A stretch of 5,516 bases of DNA. Source: JBCKUK01 sp038924905 (GTDB lineage Bacteria; Pseudomonadota; Gammaproteobacteria; Burkholderiales; Methylophilaceae). How positions within the stretch are numbered: position 1 is the stretch's first letter; every line of letters starts with the position of its first letter. The position numbers and the translations under genes were made by a program. The stretch is taken from contig JBCKUK010000063.1 of assembly GCA_038924905.1 (NCBI GenBank), positions 1-5,516 of the forward strand. The letters run 5' to 3'. The notes under the pieces are model-generated. The model was not told the DNA's origin. It ran no database searches and saw nothing but the letters and a program-made list of their open reading frames with translations. Below, in pieces: positions 1 through 5,516 of this stretch.

Positions 1-776
1 GAAAAAGCTTTCCCTTCATTGTCCACCGCATTAACTTCCAAGGTGCCCGGGGCGTTTGGCACAAAATTAAAGCGCAAATAAGGGTCTTCGCTGGTGCCCA
101 CGCCAAAATCCACGTTCATGACAGACTTGCTGTTATAGGTGAAGGCGGCTTTTTGTATGTAGAAGGCAGGCACATAGCCCTGTGAAACAAGGTCGCGTTG
201 CAGGCCGGTACGCATTGGGTGCTTGATAATGAATGTGGTCGAGGTGGCTGAACCCATGGCCACCGGCGATTCCACATTCATTTTAATCTTGCCAGCAGAT
301 GCACGAACTTCCGCGTCATTACTATCTACCGTGCCGCCGCAGCCACCAGCCGCGCGGATTTCTTTAGAGGCTAAAAAAAGCTTGCCGTCAGCGGTTTCGC
401 CCACTACCCGCACGAAGGAATCCATCTCCATACGAATGCGCGTAGCCAAACTAAATTTACCAAGTTGCTCGGTTAAATGATAGGTAGCCGTCATCGGGAT
501 CGGGTTGGAATCTACCAATACATAAATGGTTTTGATGGCGTTGGCATCGGCCTGTGTTTGATCCACAAAAATTTCAAAAGGCACTTGCGCGCCGCTTTCA
601 GCACGGCGAGGCGCTGTCAGCTTGATAAACTGGGCATCTTCCATCTGCCGGTTGGCAAAAAAAGCTTCTTTCACTATAGGCCATTTGCTGGGGTCGGATT
701 CTGCCCAGGCAACACCGTAAGCCAGCAACAAGAAAACAGCTGCTATGAGTCGGTTTGGTCGTGTGGTCTGAAACAT
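1..776 (-). CDS. Quinoprotein dehydrogenase-associated fused SoxYZ-like carrier protein (3' end cut by window edge)
   Basis: This is a periplasmic carrier-type protein in which a SoxY-like domain and a SoxZ-like domain are joined in one chain. 258 codons are visible and the stop lies off the left edge; SoxZ-type ends suggest only a few residues are missing. Residues 1-25 form a signal peptide (positive N-region with Arg6 and Arg9, hydrophobic core IAAVFLLLAY, AWA before the cleavage site). The SoxY-like part runs to about residue 150 and carries GGCGG at 144-148, with Cys146 as the presumed carrier cysteine. The SoxZ-like part follows, with IKHPMRTG at 184-191, PAFYIQKA at 203-210 and a late DNEGKAF. 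In true Sox systems SoxY is a separate protein with its Cys near the C-terminus; here the motif is internal. Fused forms are known beside PQQ (XoxF-type) dehydrogenase genes in methylotrophs, and their exact cargo is uncertain. The start is supported by a strong ribosome binding site. The gene lies 93 bp downstream of moeA and is probably its own unit. Confidence 0.85.
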   Translation of the reverse strand, partial: MFQTTRPNRLIAAVFLLLAYGVAWAESDPSKWPIVKEAFFANRQMEDAQFIKLTAPRRAESGAQVPFEIFVDQTQADANAIKTIYVLVDSNPIPMTATYHLTEQLGKFSLATRIRMEMDSFVRVVGETADGKLFLASKEIRAAGGCGGTVDSNDAEVRASAGKIKMNVESPVAMGSATSTTFIIKHPMRTGLQRDLVSQGYVPAFYIQKAAFTYNSKSVMNVDFGVGTSEDPYLRFNFVPNAPGTLEVNAVDNEGKAF

Positions 777-869
777 GATGCCTCTCCTCCAGCTTTCCTG
801 AATATTCTAAAGCTTATAGGCTGAGACTGAAAGCCTGTCGCCAAGTTCAGGGCGCCCTTAATGGCATAG
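777..869. other. Intergenic gap between moeA and the SoxYZ-like gene
   Basis: This 93-bp spacer separates two genes on the same strand. It contains a perfect 10-bp palindrome AGGGCGCCCT (849-858) and a small inverted repeat, AGGCT/AGCCT, with a 9-nt loop at about 818-836. Neither is followed by a T-run on the minus strand, so no rho-independent terminator is supported. On the minus strand TATAAG and TAGAAT lie shortly upstream of the SoxYZ-like ribosome binding site and could serve as a -10 element, but no convincing -35 is seen. Whether moeA transcription reads into the next gene cannot be decided from the sequence. Confidence 0.4.
781..790 (-). promoter_or_regulatory. Ribosome binding site of the SoxYZ-like gene
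   Basis: The minus strand reads GGAGGAGAGG, ending 4 nt before the ATG at 776-774. This purine run contains a full GGAGG Shine-Dalgarno core. It fixes the start codon and is the strongest ribosome binding site in the window; those of the Moco genes are all weak. It also suggests this gene is translated independently of moeA. Confidence 0.65.
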
Positions 870-2150
870 TTAAACAATACCTTCCAATACCTGGACTTGC
901 ACTATGGCGCCGGGCCCGACGTTACCCACCGTTTCGTCAAGCACGATAAAACAGTTGGCCTCAGACATGGAGCGCAAGATACCCGAGCCTTGTGCGCCTG
1001 TAGGCGTGACTTTCCAGGTGCCATCGCTATCTACAAACAAAACGCCGCGTTGAAATTCAGTGCGACCGGTGATTTTTTTGATGTCTGTAGTGCAAATGGC
1101 ATTAAGTAAAGGCGCGACCGCTGGCGCGGGCTGCCCCATAAGTACTAACATGGCCTCACGTACAAATTGGTAAAACGTCACCATGACCGATACCGGATTG
1201 CCGGGTAAGCCAAAATAATGGGCTTTGCCGACTTTGCCGTAAGCCAGCGGACGGCCGGGTTTCATGGCGATTTTCCAGAACACAACCTGGCCTAGTTTCT
1301 CCAGTAGTTGTTTCATGTAATCTGCCTCGCCGACTGACACGCCACCGCTGGTGAGGATGACATCGGCGCTATTTGATGCCGCAATTAAGGCTTGCTCCAG
1401 TAGTACCGGGTCGTCGCGCACCACGCCCATGTCTGTGACCTCTACGCCCAGACGCGTCAACATGCCATACAGCGTGTAACGGTTGCTGTCGTAAACCTGG
1501 CCAGCTTCCAGTTCTTGACCAATGCTGGCGAGTTCATCGCCGGTGGAAAAGAAAGTGACACGCAACTTGCGGTACACCTTTACTTTGCCAAAGCCGAGCG
1601 ATGCAATCAAGCCCAAATCGGCAGGACGCATTAAATGGCCCGCTGCCAGCACTGTCTGTCCCTGTTTCAAATCTTCGCCTGCATAACGCACATTCATGCC
1701 GTGTTTCGGGGCTTCCGTGAAACTGATGGTGTCGTTCTCCACGGTTACCCGCTCTTGTACCACTATAGTATCGGTGCCTTGTGGCATTACCGCGCCAGTC
1801 ATGATGCGCAGGCATTCACCGCTACCAACTTTACCTGCAAAAGTTTTGCCAGCGAAGGCGGTGCCAATCACTTTAAGCCTGATGCTGCCTGTTGTCTGAA
1901 TGTCATCGGCGTTAAATGCGTAGCCATCCATCGCCGAGTTATCGTGGTTGGGTACATTGCAAGGCGAGAGGATATCTTCTGCCAGTACACGACCCAGAGA
2001 GTCACGCAACGGCACGGACTCCTTAGCGGTAACCGGGCTTAAGTAATCACGGATATATTGACGTGCCTGCGTTACCGGCATGGAATTTGGATCGTAGTCG
2101 TCCATGCAACTGGCGCCGCTGACTAAATCTGAAATGGATTTTTTGCTCAT
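870..2150 (-). CDS. moeA: Molybdopterin molybdenumtransferase MoeA
   Basis: MoeA inserts molybdate into adenylylated molybdopterin, producing Moco in the cytoplasm. The 426 residues match the usual family length of about 400-420, and all four domains are present. The most diagnostic blocks are DNSAMDGYAF (70-79), MTGAVMPQGTD (117-127), GEDLKQG (158-164), STGDEL (202-207), YDSNR (220-224), TSGGVSVGEADY (267-278), KPGRPL (297-302) and GLPGNPVS (314-321). A C-terminal domain follows with GAQGSGILRSMSEAN (385-399). The acidic residues in DNSAMDG, GED, GDEL and RDD (245-247) correspond to the conserved active-site carboxylates of the E. coli enzyme. The N-terminal SCMDDYDPNSMPV segment is typical of proteobacterial MoeA, which supports the chosen ATG. 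An imperfect GAAGA lies upstream as ribosome binding site. The gene starts 11 nt after the mobB stop and appears to be the last gene of the Moco operon. The sequence is intact. Confidence 0.96.
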   Translation of the reverse strand: MSKKSISDLVSGASCMDDYDPNSMPVTQARQYIRDYLSPVTAKESVPLRDSLGRVLAEDILSPCNVPNHDNSAMDGYAFNADDIQTTGSIRLKVIGTAFAGKTFAGKVGSGECLRIMTGAVMPQGTDTIVVQERVTVENDTISFTEAPKHGMNVRYAGEDLKQGQTVLAAGHLMRPADLGLIASLGFGKVKVYRKLRVTFFSTGDELASIGQELEAGQVYDSNRYTLYGMLTRLGVEVTDMGVVRDDPVLLEQALIAASNSADVILTSGGVSVGEADYMKQLLEKLGQVVFWKIAMKPGRPLAYGKVGKAHYFGLPGNPVSVMVTFYQFVREAMLVLMGQPAPAVAPLLNAICTTDIKKITGRTEFQRGVLFVDSDGTWKVTPTGAQGSGILRSMSEANCFIVLDETVGNVGPGAIVQVQVLEGIV

Positions 2151-2161
2151 GCGGTTATCTT

Positions 2162-2740
2162 CTATAAAGATGAAACAAGTTTGACGCCGGTGCGTGGTGC
2201 TTTTAGCCCTTTGTCTTTAGCCCAGAGCAAAATGAATTCGGCAATCTCGGCAGGATTGTTGAGATCAAGTACCGGTAGTTTCGTTTCAACAGCACCATCA
2301 CTCGCTATGGCGATTACGTTTTTGTCGCTGTCTGCCAGTAGCCGCTTATTGAGATTTGGGCGATAAATTTCAATTTTTGGAATGGCCTCACTCTTGAATC
2401 CTTCTACCATGATTAAATCTACCAAGTCGCTATCTACATGTGGCAGCAAATCAGCCAGGCCTGGTTCTTTGACGGGCGGACTATCAATGCGCGATAGCTC
2501 AGTCATTAGCGCCCAGCGATGCCTGGAGCCCAGCAACATTTGTACTGCACCAGCCTCGCGCAAGCGGAAGCTATCCTTGCCCGGATAATCTATATCAAAG
2601 GAATGATGGGCATGCTTGATGACTGAAATGCGCAAGCCATGCGAATTCAGCAACGGGATCAGGTTGGTCATCAGGGTAGTTTTGCCGATGCCGCTACCGT
2701 AAGCGCAAAAGCCCAGCAATGGGATTTTAGAGACAATCAT
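2162..2740 (-). CDS. mobB: Molybdopterin-guanine dinucleotide biosynthesis adaptor protein MobB
   Basis: MobB is a P-loop GTP-binding protein that assists MobA in forming MGD; it is not strictly essential in E. coli. The 192 residues include an N-terminal beta strand and nucleotide-binding loop (AYGSGIGKTTL, 13-23) and the family signature IKHAHHSFDID (41-51). PGKDSFRLREAGA (53-65), RWALMTE (75-81) and the Walker B-like strand DLIMVEGFK (108-116) follow. The loop seems one residue longer than the E. coli AAWSGTGKTTL arrangement. The C-terminal tail after about residue 175 (KDKGLKAPRTGVKLV) is basic and slightly longer than in E. coli. The ATG overlaps the mobA stop as ATGA, implying translational coupling, and GGAAAAG sits just upstream. 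MobB and MobA would act together on the same cofactor. Confidence 0.95.
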   Translation of the reverse strand: MIVSKIPLLGFCAYGSGIGKTTLMTNLIPLLNSHGLRISVIKHAHHSFDIDYPGKDSFRLREAGAVQMLLGSRHRWALMTELSRIDSPPVKEPGLADLLPHVDSDLVDLIMVEGFKSEAIPKIEIYRPNLNKRLLADSDKNVIAIASDGAVETKLPVLDLNNPAEIAEFILLWAKDKGLKAPRTGVKLVSSL

Positions 2741-3315
2741 GCAGTCTTTTCCAGCGATAGTAATTCTTCTGCCGTGTTCACGTTGACGAAGGCCTGTGGC
2801 TCATCGTCAAAGCTGATTTCAACCACATTGAGCGCGCTATACCAAGCATCAATCTTGCGCCCACCGCCTTGCAGAAAACTTTCCAAATTAGTTACCAGCG
2901 ATTTACGACACAGGCAAAACACCGGATGTGCCTGCGTGCCGGTTTTGGCCACGGCCAAATCGGCATCGTTTTCAATCAAACCACTCATCAATCGTTCAGC
3001 CAGATCCATGGGTAGCATGGGCGAATCGCATGGCACGGTTAGCACATGCGCGTGCAATGCCACGCGCATGCCCTTGTGCAGCCCCGCCAATGGCCCGGCA
3101 AAGCCTGCAATGTCGTCTTCTATTACTGGATAACCCAGCACTGCATAGCGGGCAATCTCGCGGTTGGCGTTTATCAAAACTTCATCTACTTGTGGGCTCA
3201 AACGCTGCGCCACGTGCGCCACCATGGGTTTGCCCAGGAAACTGACCAAACCTTTATCCACGCCACCCATCCTGCGGCCCAGGCCGCCAGCCAATATGAT
3301 GCCGGTTATTGTCAT
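2737..3315 (-). CDS. mobA: Molybdenum cofactor guanylyltransferase MobA
   Basis: MobA transfers GMP from GTP to Mo-molybdopterin, giving the guanine dinucleotide cofactor used by DMSO-reductase-family enzymes such as formate dehydrogenase. The 192-residue protein is a complete nucleotidyltransferase of normal length. The nucleotide-binding signature LAGGLGRRMGGVDKG spans residues 8-22, with Lys21 as the conserved lysine. GPLAGL (74-79) follows, then PCDSP (95-99), in which Asp97 corresponds to the metal-binding Asp101 of E. coli MobA. TQAHPVF (127-133) and the late NVNTAEEL (178-185) complete the fold. The start is set by the expected MTITGIILAGG beginning, only 12 nt after the fdhD stop. No clear Shine-Dalgarno sequence is visible there, so translation may depend on ribosomes arriving from fdhD. 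The stop overlaps the mobB start by 4 nt. Confidence 0.96.
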   Translation of the reverse strand: MTITGIILAGGLGRRMGGVDKGLVSFLGKPMVAHVAQRLSPQVDEVLINANREIARYAVLGYPVIEDDIAGFAGPLAGLHKGMRVALHAHVLTVPCDSPMLPMDLAERLMSGLIENDADLAVAKTGTQAHPVFCLCRKSLVTNLESFLQGGGRKIDAWYSALNVVEISFDDEPQAFVNVNTAEELLSLEKTA

Positions 3316-3327
3316 AATGCTGAGACT

Positions 3328-4173
3328 TTAGCCTGTGCAGTGCAGAAAGCGCTCGGCACCCGTGAAAATCAAATAATGCTTGCCTTGCGAACGGCCTATC
3401 ATGGTCATGCCAACGCGGTTGGCAATTTCCCAACCCATTTTTGTGAGGCCAGAGCGCGATACTAGAAATGGCACACCCATTTGTGCGGCTTTGATTACCA
3501 TCTCGCTGGTGAGGCGGCCGGTCGTATAAAAGATTTTGTCCTGCCCTGCTATGCCATCCAGCCACATCATGCCAGCGATAGCATCTACGGCATTGTGGCG
3601 ACCGACATCTTCTATGTAATAAAGAATCTCACTACCATTCGCCAATGCGCAGCCATGCAGCGCACCCGCTTTTTTGTATAGGCTATCGTAAGTGCGCACG
3701 TTATCCAGCAACGCTTGCAAAGTGCCTTCATCCAGAACTGCATCTTGCGGAAGCTTGACGTTGTCGATATCTTCCATCAGGTCGCCAAATACCGTACCTT
3801 GCCCGCAGCCAGTGGTTACGGTGCGTTTGCTCAAGCGCTTGTCCAGCTCTTTGATGGTTTTTGTCTGTTTGGTGCTACGCGTGGTAACTGCTACCGCTTC
3901 AGTTTCCCAATCCACTTGCACTGCCTCGATTTGCTCAATGCTGGTGAGCAGGCGCTGGTTGCGCAGATAACCTATTGCCAGCGCTTCTGGGGCAGCCCCC
4001 AGTGTCATCAGGGTCACAATTTCGCGCTTATCCAGATACAGCGTCAACGGGCCTTCGCCGGCGATTTCAGTATCTATGGTTTCGCCATGCTCGTTGATTG
4101 CCGGCACAGTAAAAGTGAGTGGACGGCTGGCGTGGGTGATCTGGGGACGGTACTTCATGGTGAATAGCGGCAT
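3328..4173 (-). CDS. fdhD: Formate dehydrogenase accessory sulfurtransferase FdhD
   Basis: FdhD passes sulfur from a cysteine desulfurase (IscS in E. coli) to the MGD cofactor of formate dehydrogenase, a step needed for enzyme activity. The 281 residues match the family length. Recognisable blocks are YLRNQRLL (69-76), TTGCGQGT (120-127), HGCAL (173-177), EDVGRHNAVDA (188-198), TTGRLTSEMV (217-226) and SRSGLT (239-244). Cys123 aligns with the first Cys of the E. coli CxxC pair (Cys121/Cys124), but the second position here is Gly126. Other cysteines are Cys175 and Cys279. The ATG overlaps the moaA stop in TAATG, so translation is probably coupled; an in-frame Met6 is an alternative start. Its presence predicts a molybdenum formate dehydrogenase elsewhere in the genome, and explains why Moco genes are grouped with it. 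Confidence 0.95.
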   Translation of the reverse strand: MPLFTMKYRPQITHASRPLTFTVPAINEHGETIDTEIAGEGPLTLYLDKREIVTLMTLGAAPEALAIGYLRNQRLLTSIEQIEAVQVDWETEAVAVTTRSTKQTKTIKELDKRLSKRTVTTGCGQGTVFGDLMEDIDNVKLPQDAVLDEGTLQALLDNVRTYDSLYKKAGALHGCALANGSEILYYIEDVGRHNAVDAIAGMMWLDGIAGQDKIFYTTGRLTSEMVIKAAQMGVPFLVSRSGLTKMGWEIANRVGMTMIGRSQGKHYLIFTGAERFLHCTG

Positions 4174-5213
4174 TAGCCGCCAGTGTGAGACATAAAGCGC
4201 ACTACGGCCGGTTCGGCTCGCCGCAAATCAAAATCATGACCTTTAGGCTTGATTTGCATAGCGTCTAAAATAGCTTCAATCAGCGGCGTATTATCGTCTG
4301 GATAATCCCTTAACAGAGGCATCAAATCTACTTTGTCTTCTTGCCCCAAACACAGATATAACTCGCCTTTGCAGGTGATGCGCACGCGGTTGCAGGATTC
4401 GCAAAAGTTGTGGCTATGCGGCGATATAAAACCAATTTTGGTTTTGCTGTTTGGTACGCGCCAATAACGCGCAGGCCCGCCAGTAGTCTCAGTGCTGCTG
4501 ATCAGGCCATAATGATTTTTTAGTAATTTAAGCGTTGTATCGTTGCTTACAAAAGTTGAGCCGCGCACATGGTCAACATTACCCAAAGGCATTTCCTCAA
4601 TAAAAGAAATATCGATGCATTGTTCAACGGCAAATGCCACTAGCGATAGAGTTTCATCATCGTTCACGCCACGCATCAGCACGGTATTGAGCTTGATGTT
4701 TTCAAAACCCGCTTGTTTGGCTGTAGCCAAGCCGCGTAGCACTTTATCCAGCTCGCCTACACGCGTGATTTTACGAAAGCGTTCTGCATCCAGACTGTCG
4801 AGGCTGATATTGATGCGACGCACGCCGGCATTTTTTAAAGCCTGAGCCTGATGCTCTAATTGCGATCCGTTGGTGGTCATTACCAGTTCGCGCAATTCCG
4901 GCAATTGGCCGATTTCTTCAAACAGCCACAGCGCGTTTTTGCGTACCAGTGGTTCACCGCCAGTAATACGTACTTTTCCCACACCCAGTGATACGAAGAC
5001 CCTGACCAGGCGTGCACATTCTTCCAGCGATAGAACATCATCGCGCGGCAAGAAGACCATGTCTTCACTCATGCAATACACGCAGCGGAAATCGCAGCGA
5101 TCAGTGATCGACAGGCGTATGTAATCTACCTTGCGACCAAACTGATCCACTAGCACGTTACTTGGTAGCACGTTACTTGGCAGTACATTATTTTGGCTGG
5201 CTGGCGCTAACAT
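4173..5213 (-). CDS. moaA: GTP 3',8-cyclase MoaA
   Basis: MoaA is a radical SAM enzyme that converts GTP to 3',8-cyclo-7,8-dihydro-GTP, the first step of molybdopterin synthesis. The 346-residue chain has the N-terminal radical SAM cluster motif CDFRCVYC with Cys40, Cys44 and Cys47, and the SAM-binding block TGGEPL (84-89). NISLDSL (135-141) follows, and a second C-terminal 4Fe-4S cluster motif is formed by Cys271, Cys274 and Cys288 (CESC, then 13 residues, then Cys). The chain ends in HTGG, the conserved Gly-Gly tail involved in activation. Before the usual FGRKVDYIRLS start of the family core lie about 20 extra residues with a repeated PSNVL. The ATG at 5213 has no recognisable Shine-Dalgarno sequence. 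A 3-codon out-of-frame mini-ORF (ATG at 5218, stop overlapping the start) precedes it, so the exact start is less secure than the identity. It is the first gene of the Moco run. Confidence 0.95.
   Translation of the reverse strand: MLAPASQNNVLPSNVLPSNVLVDQFGRKVDYIRLSITDRCDFRCVYCMSEDMVFLPRDDVLSLEECARLVRVFVSLGVGKVRITGGEPLVRKNALWLFEEIGQLPELRELVMTTNGSQLEHQAQALKNAGVRRINISLDSLDAERFRKITRVGELDKVLRGLATAKQAGFENIKLNTVLMRGVNDDETLSLVAFAVEQCIDISFIEEMPLGNVDHVRGSTFVSNDTTLKLLKNHYGLISSTETTGGPARYWRVPNSKTKIGFISPHSHNFCESCNRVRITCKGELYLCLGQEDKVDLMPLLRDYPDDNTPLIEAILDAMQIKPKGHDFDLRRAEPAVVRFMSHTGG
5151..5195 (-). repeat. 15-bp in-frame tandem repeat in the 5' end of moaA
   Basis: On the plus strand TAGCACGTTACTTGG occurs twice in a row, identically, at 5151-5165 and 5166-5180. 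A third, diverged copy at 5181-5195 matches at 10 of 15 positions. Read in the moaA frame the units encode QNNVL, PSNVL and PSNVL. The unit is a multiple of three, so copy number can change without breaking the gene. It lies outside the conserved radical SAM core. Confidence 0.92.
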
Positions 5214-5334
5214 TGCATTGATGTTTATGGCTGGCTATATACAATAGGATATTCGATTCTAAGTGTTTCAACAGGCTTATACAACGTTGAAGTCAATAGG
5301 GTTATAGACCAGGTATGCGTCGGACAATTTCATT
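5214..5334. promoter_or_regulatory. Divergent intergenic promoter region between moaA and the modE-like gene
   Basis: This 121-bp AT-rich spacer separates the minus-strand Moco operon from the plus-strand modE-like gene and must hold promoters for both, unless one is driven from elsewhere. It contains several TATA-rich stretches: CTATATACAATAG at 5235-5247 (4-bp inverted arms around 5 bp), CTTATACAACG around 5276-5286, and GGTTATAGACC at 5300-5310. ModE operators in E. coli are built on TATA-containing palindromes, so these are possible sites, but none matches a full consensus. The space is too short for a moco riboswitch plus a promoter upstream of moaA. Confidence 0.5.
5256..5284 (-). promoter_or_regulatory. 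moaA: Possible sigma-70-type promoter of moaA
   Basis: On the minus strand TAGAAT (plus 5256-5261) matches the -10 consensus at 5 of 6 positions. TTGTAT (plus 5279-5284) stands 17 bp upstream but shares only TTG with the -35 consensus. A start site about 7 nt downstream of the -10 would leave a leader of only some 35 nt before moaA. This is a weak prediction by eye; a TTGACT (minus strand, plus 5291-5296) lies further upstream but is badly spaced from any -10. Confidence 0.25.
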
Positions 5335-5516
5335 ATGAGCACAAAAAACATCTCTATTCATAATTCCCTTTGGTAATGTTTCGGCCATCGGCCCCGGCAA
5401 AGCAGATTTATTGGAGGCAATTGAGCGTGCCGGCTCCATTTCTGCCGCCGCCCGCGCTATGGGTATGTCATACAAGCGCGCTTGGGATCTGGTGGATACT
5501 ATGAACGCCAGTTTCC
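5335..5516 (+). CDS. ModE-type winged helix-turn-helix protein, N-terminal part, apparent frameshift near the start; runs off the window
   Basis: A LysR-like winged helix-turn-helix of the ModE N-terminal class is encoded from about 5363 to the edge. Its blocks are IGPGKADLLEAIERAGSIS, then AAARAMGMSYKRAWDLVDTMN, which is highly characteristic of molybdate-dependent regulators. The start is a problem. The frame that encodes the domain meets a TGA at 5336-5338 and has no ATG, GTG or TTG start before the conserved region. The ATG at 5335 opens a different frame that reads MSTKNISIHNSLW and stops at 5374-5376. Joining the two needs a one-base frame change between roughly 5360 and 5372, so an indel, a sequencing error or an unusual start is implied. 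The first in-frame ATG of the domain (5459) would delete half of the fold. No Shine-Dalgarno sequence is evident before 5335. It is divergent from moaA, which fits a regulator of molybdenum genes. Any C-terminal molybdate-binding domain is outside the window. Confidence 0.7.

Noticed and set aside
223..824. Two plus-strand open frames (223-480 and 477-824) opposite the SoxYZ-like gene
   Set aside because: They have no recognisable domain, and the minus strand of the same stretch encodes a clear signal peptide, the GGCGG motif and a SoxZ-like domain.
849..858. Palindrome AGGGCGCCCT after moeA as a transcription terminator
   Set aside because: A perfect palindrome with no loop cannot form a normal hairpin, and no T-run follows on the minus strand.
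1635..2042. Plus-strand open frame of 135 codons inside moeA
   Set aside because: It is antisense to highly conserved MoeA motifs, has no family resemblance and no ribosome binding site; it is a by-product of codon usage on the other strand.
2639..3465. Long plus-strand open frames opposite mobB, mobA and fdhD
   Set aside because: The minus-strand genes carry full family signatures throughout; the plus-strand translations are low in recognisable structure.
5151..5195. CRISPR array or regulator-binding iterons
   Set aside because: The 15-bp units are directly adjacent without spacers, lie in the coding frame of moaA, and the third copy is diverged; a coding tandem duplication explains them.
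5214..5334. Moco riboswitch upstream of moaA
   Set aside because: The gap is only 121 bp and must also hold promoters; the best promoter guess leaves a leader of about 35 nt, far too short for that RNA.

Overview
The window looks like a piece of a bacterial chromosome of moderate GC content, probably from a methylotrophic betaproteobacterium of the Methylophilaceae type (Methylotenera or Methylophilus relatives). This assignment is an inference. It rests on a fused SoxYZ-like carrier of the kind found beside PQQ alcohol dehydrogenases, and on a tight molybdenum-cofactor (Moco) cluster carrying fdhD, as expected of a cell that uses a molybdenum formate dehydrogenase. No marker gene in the window proves it.

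Layout, right to left, because almost everything is on the minus strand. A truncated ModE-type DNA-binding protein lies on the plus strand at the right edge; its reading frame is broken near the start. A 121-bp divergent intergenic region (5214-5334) follows. Then comes a compact minus-strand run: moaA (5213-4173), fdhD (4173-3328), mobA (3315-2737), mobB (2740-2162) and moeA (2150-870). Successive genes overlap by 1 nt (moaA/fdhD) or 4 nt (mobA/mobB), or are separated by 11-12 nt, so they are very likely one transcription unit. After a 93-bp gap, a minus-strand gene (776 to beyond the left edge) encodes an exported SoxYZ-like carrier.

How the genes fit together: MoaA starts Moco synthesis from GTP, MoeA inserts molybdate, and MobA (helped by MobB) adds the guanine nucleotide to make the MGD form. 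FdhD delivers sulfur to the cofactor destined for formate dehydrogenase. Intermediate steps (moaB, moaC, moaD, moaE) are not in this window. The divergent ModE-like protein would be a natural molybdate-responsive or house-keeping regulator of the cluster, but this is inferred from position and fold only. The SoxYZ-like gene belongs to a different, periplasmic function associated with quinoprotein dehydrogenases, and may simply be a neighbour.

Most of the window is ordinary, well-conserved cofactor biosynthesis. The points most worth a second look are the broken start of the modE-like gene, the loss of the second cysteine of the CxxC motif in FdhD, a 15-bp in-frame tandem repeat that lengthens the MoaA N-terminus, and the poorly understood fused SoxYZ-like carrier.
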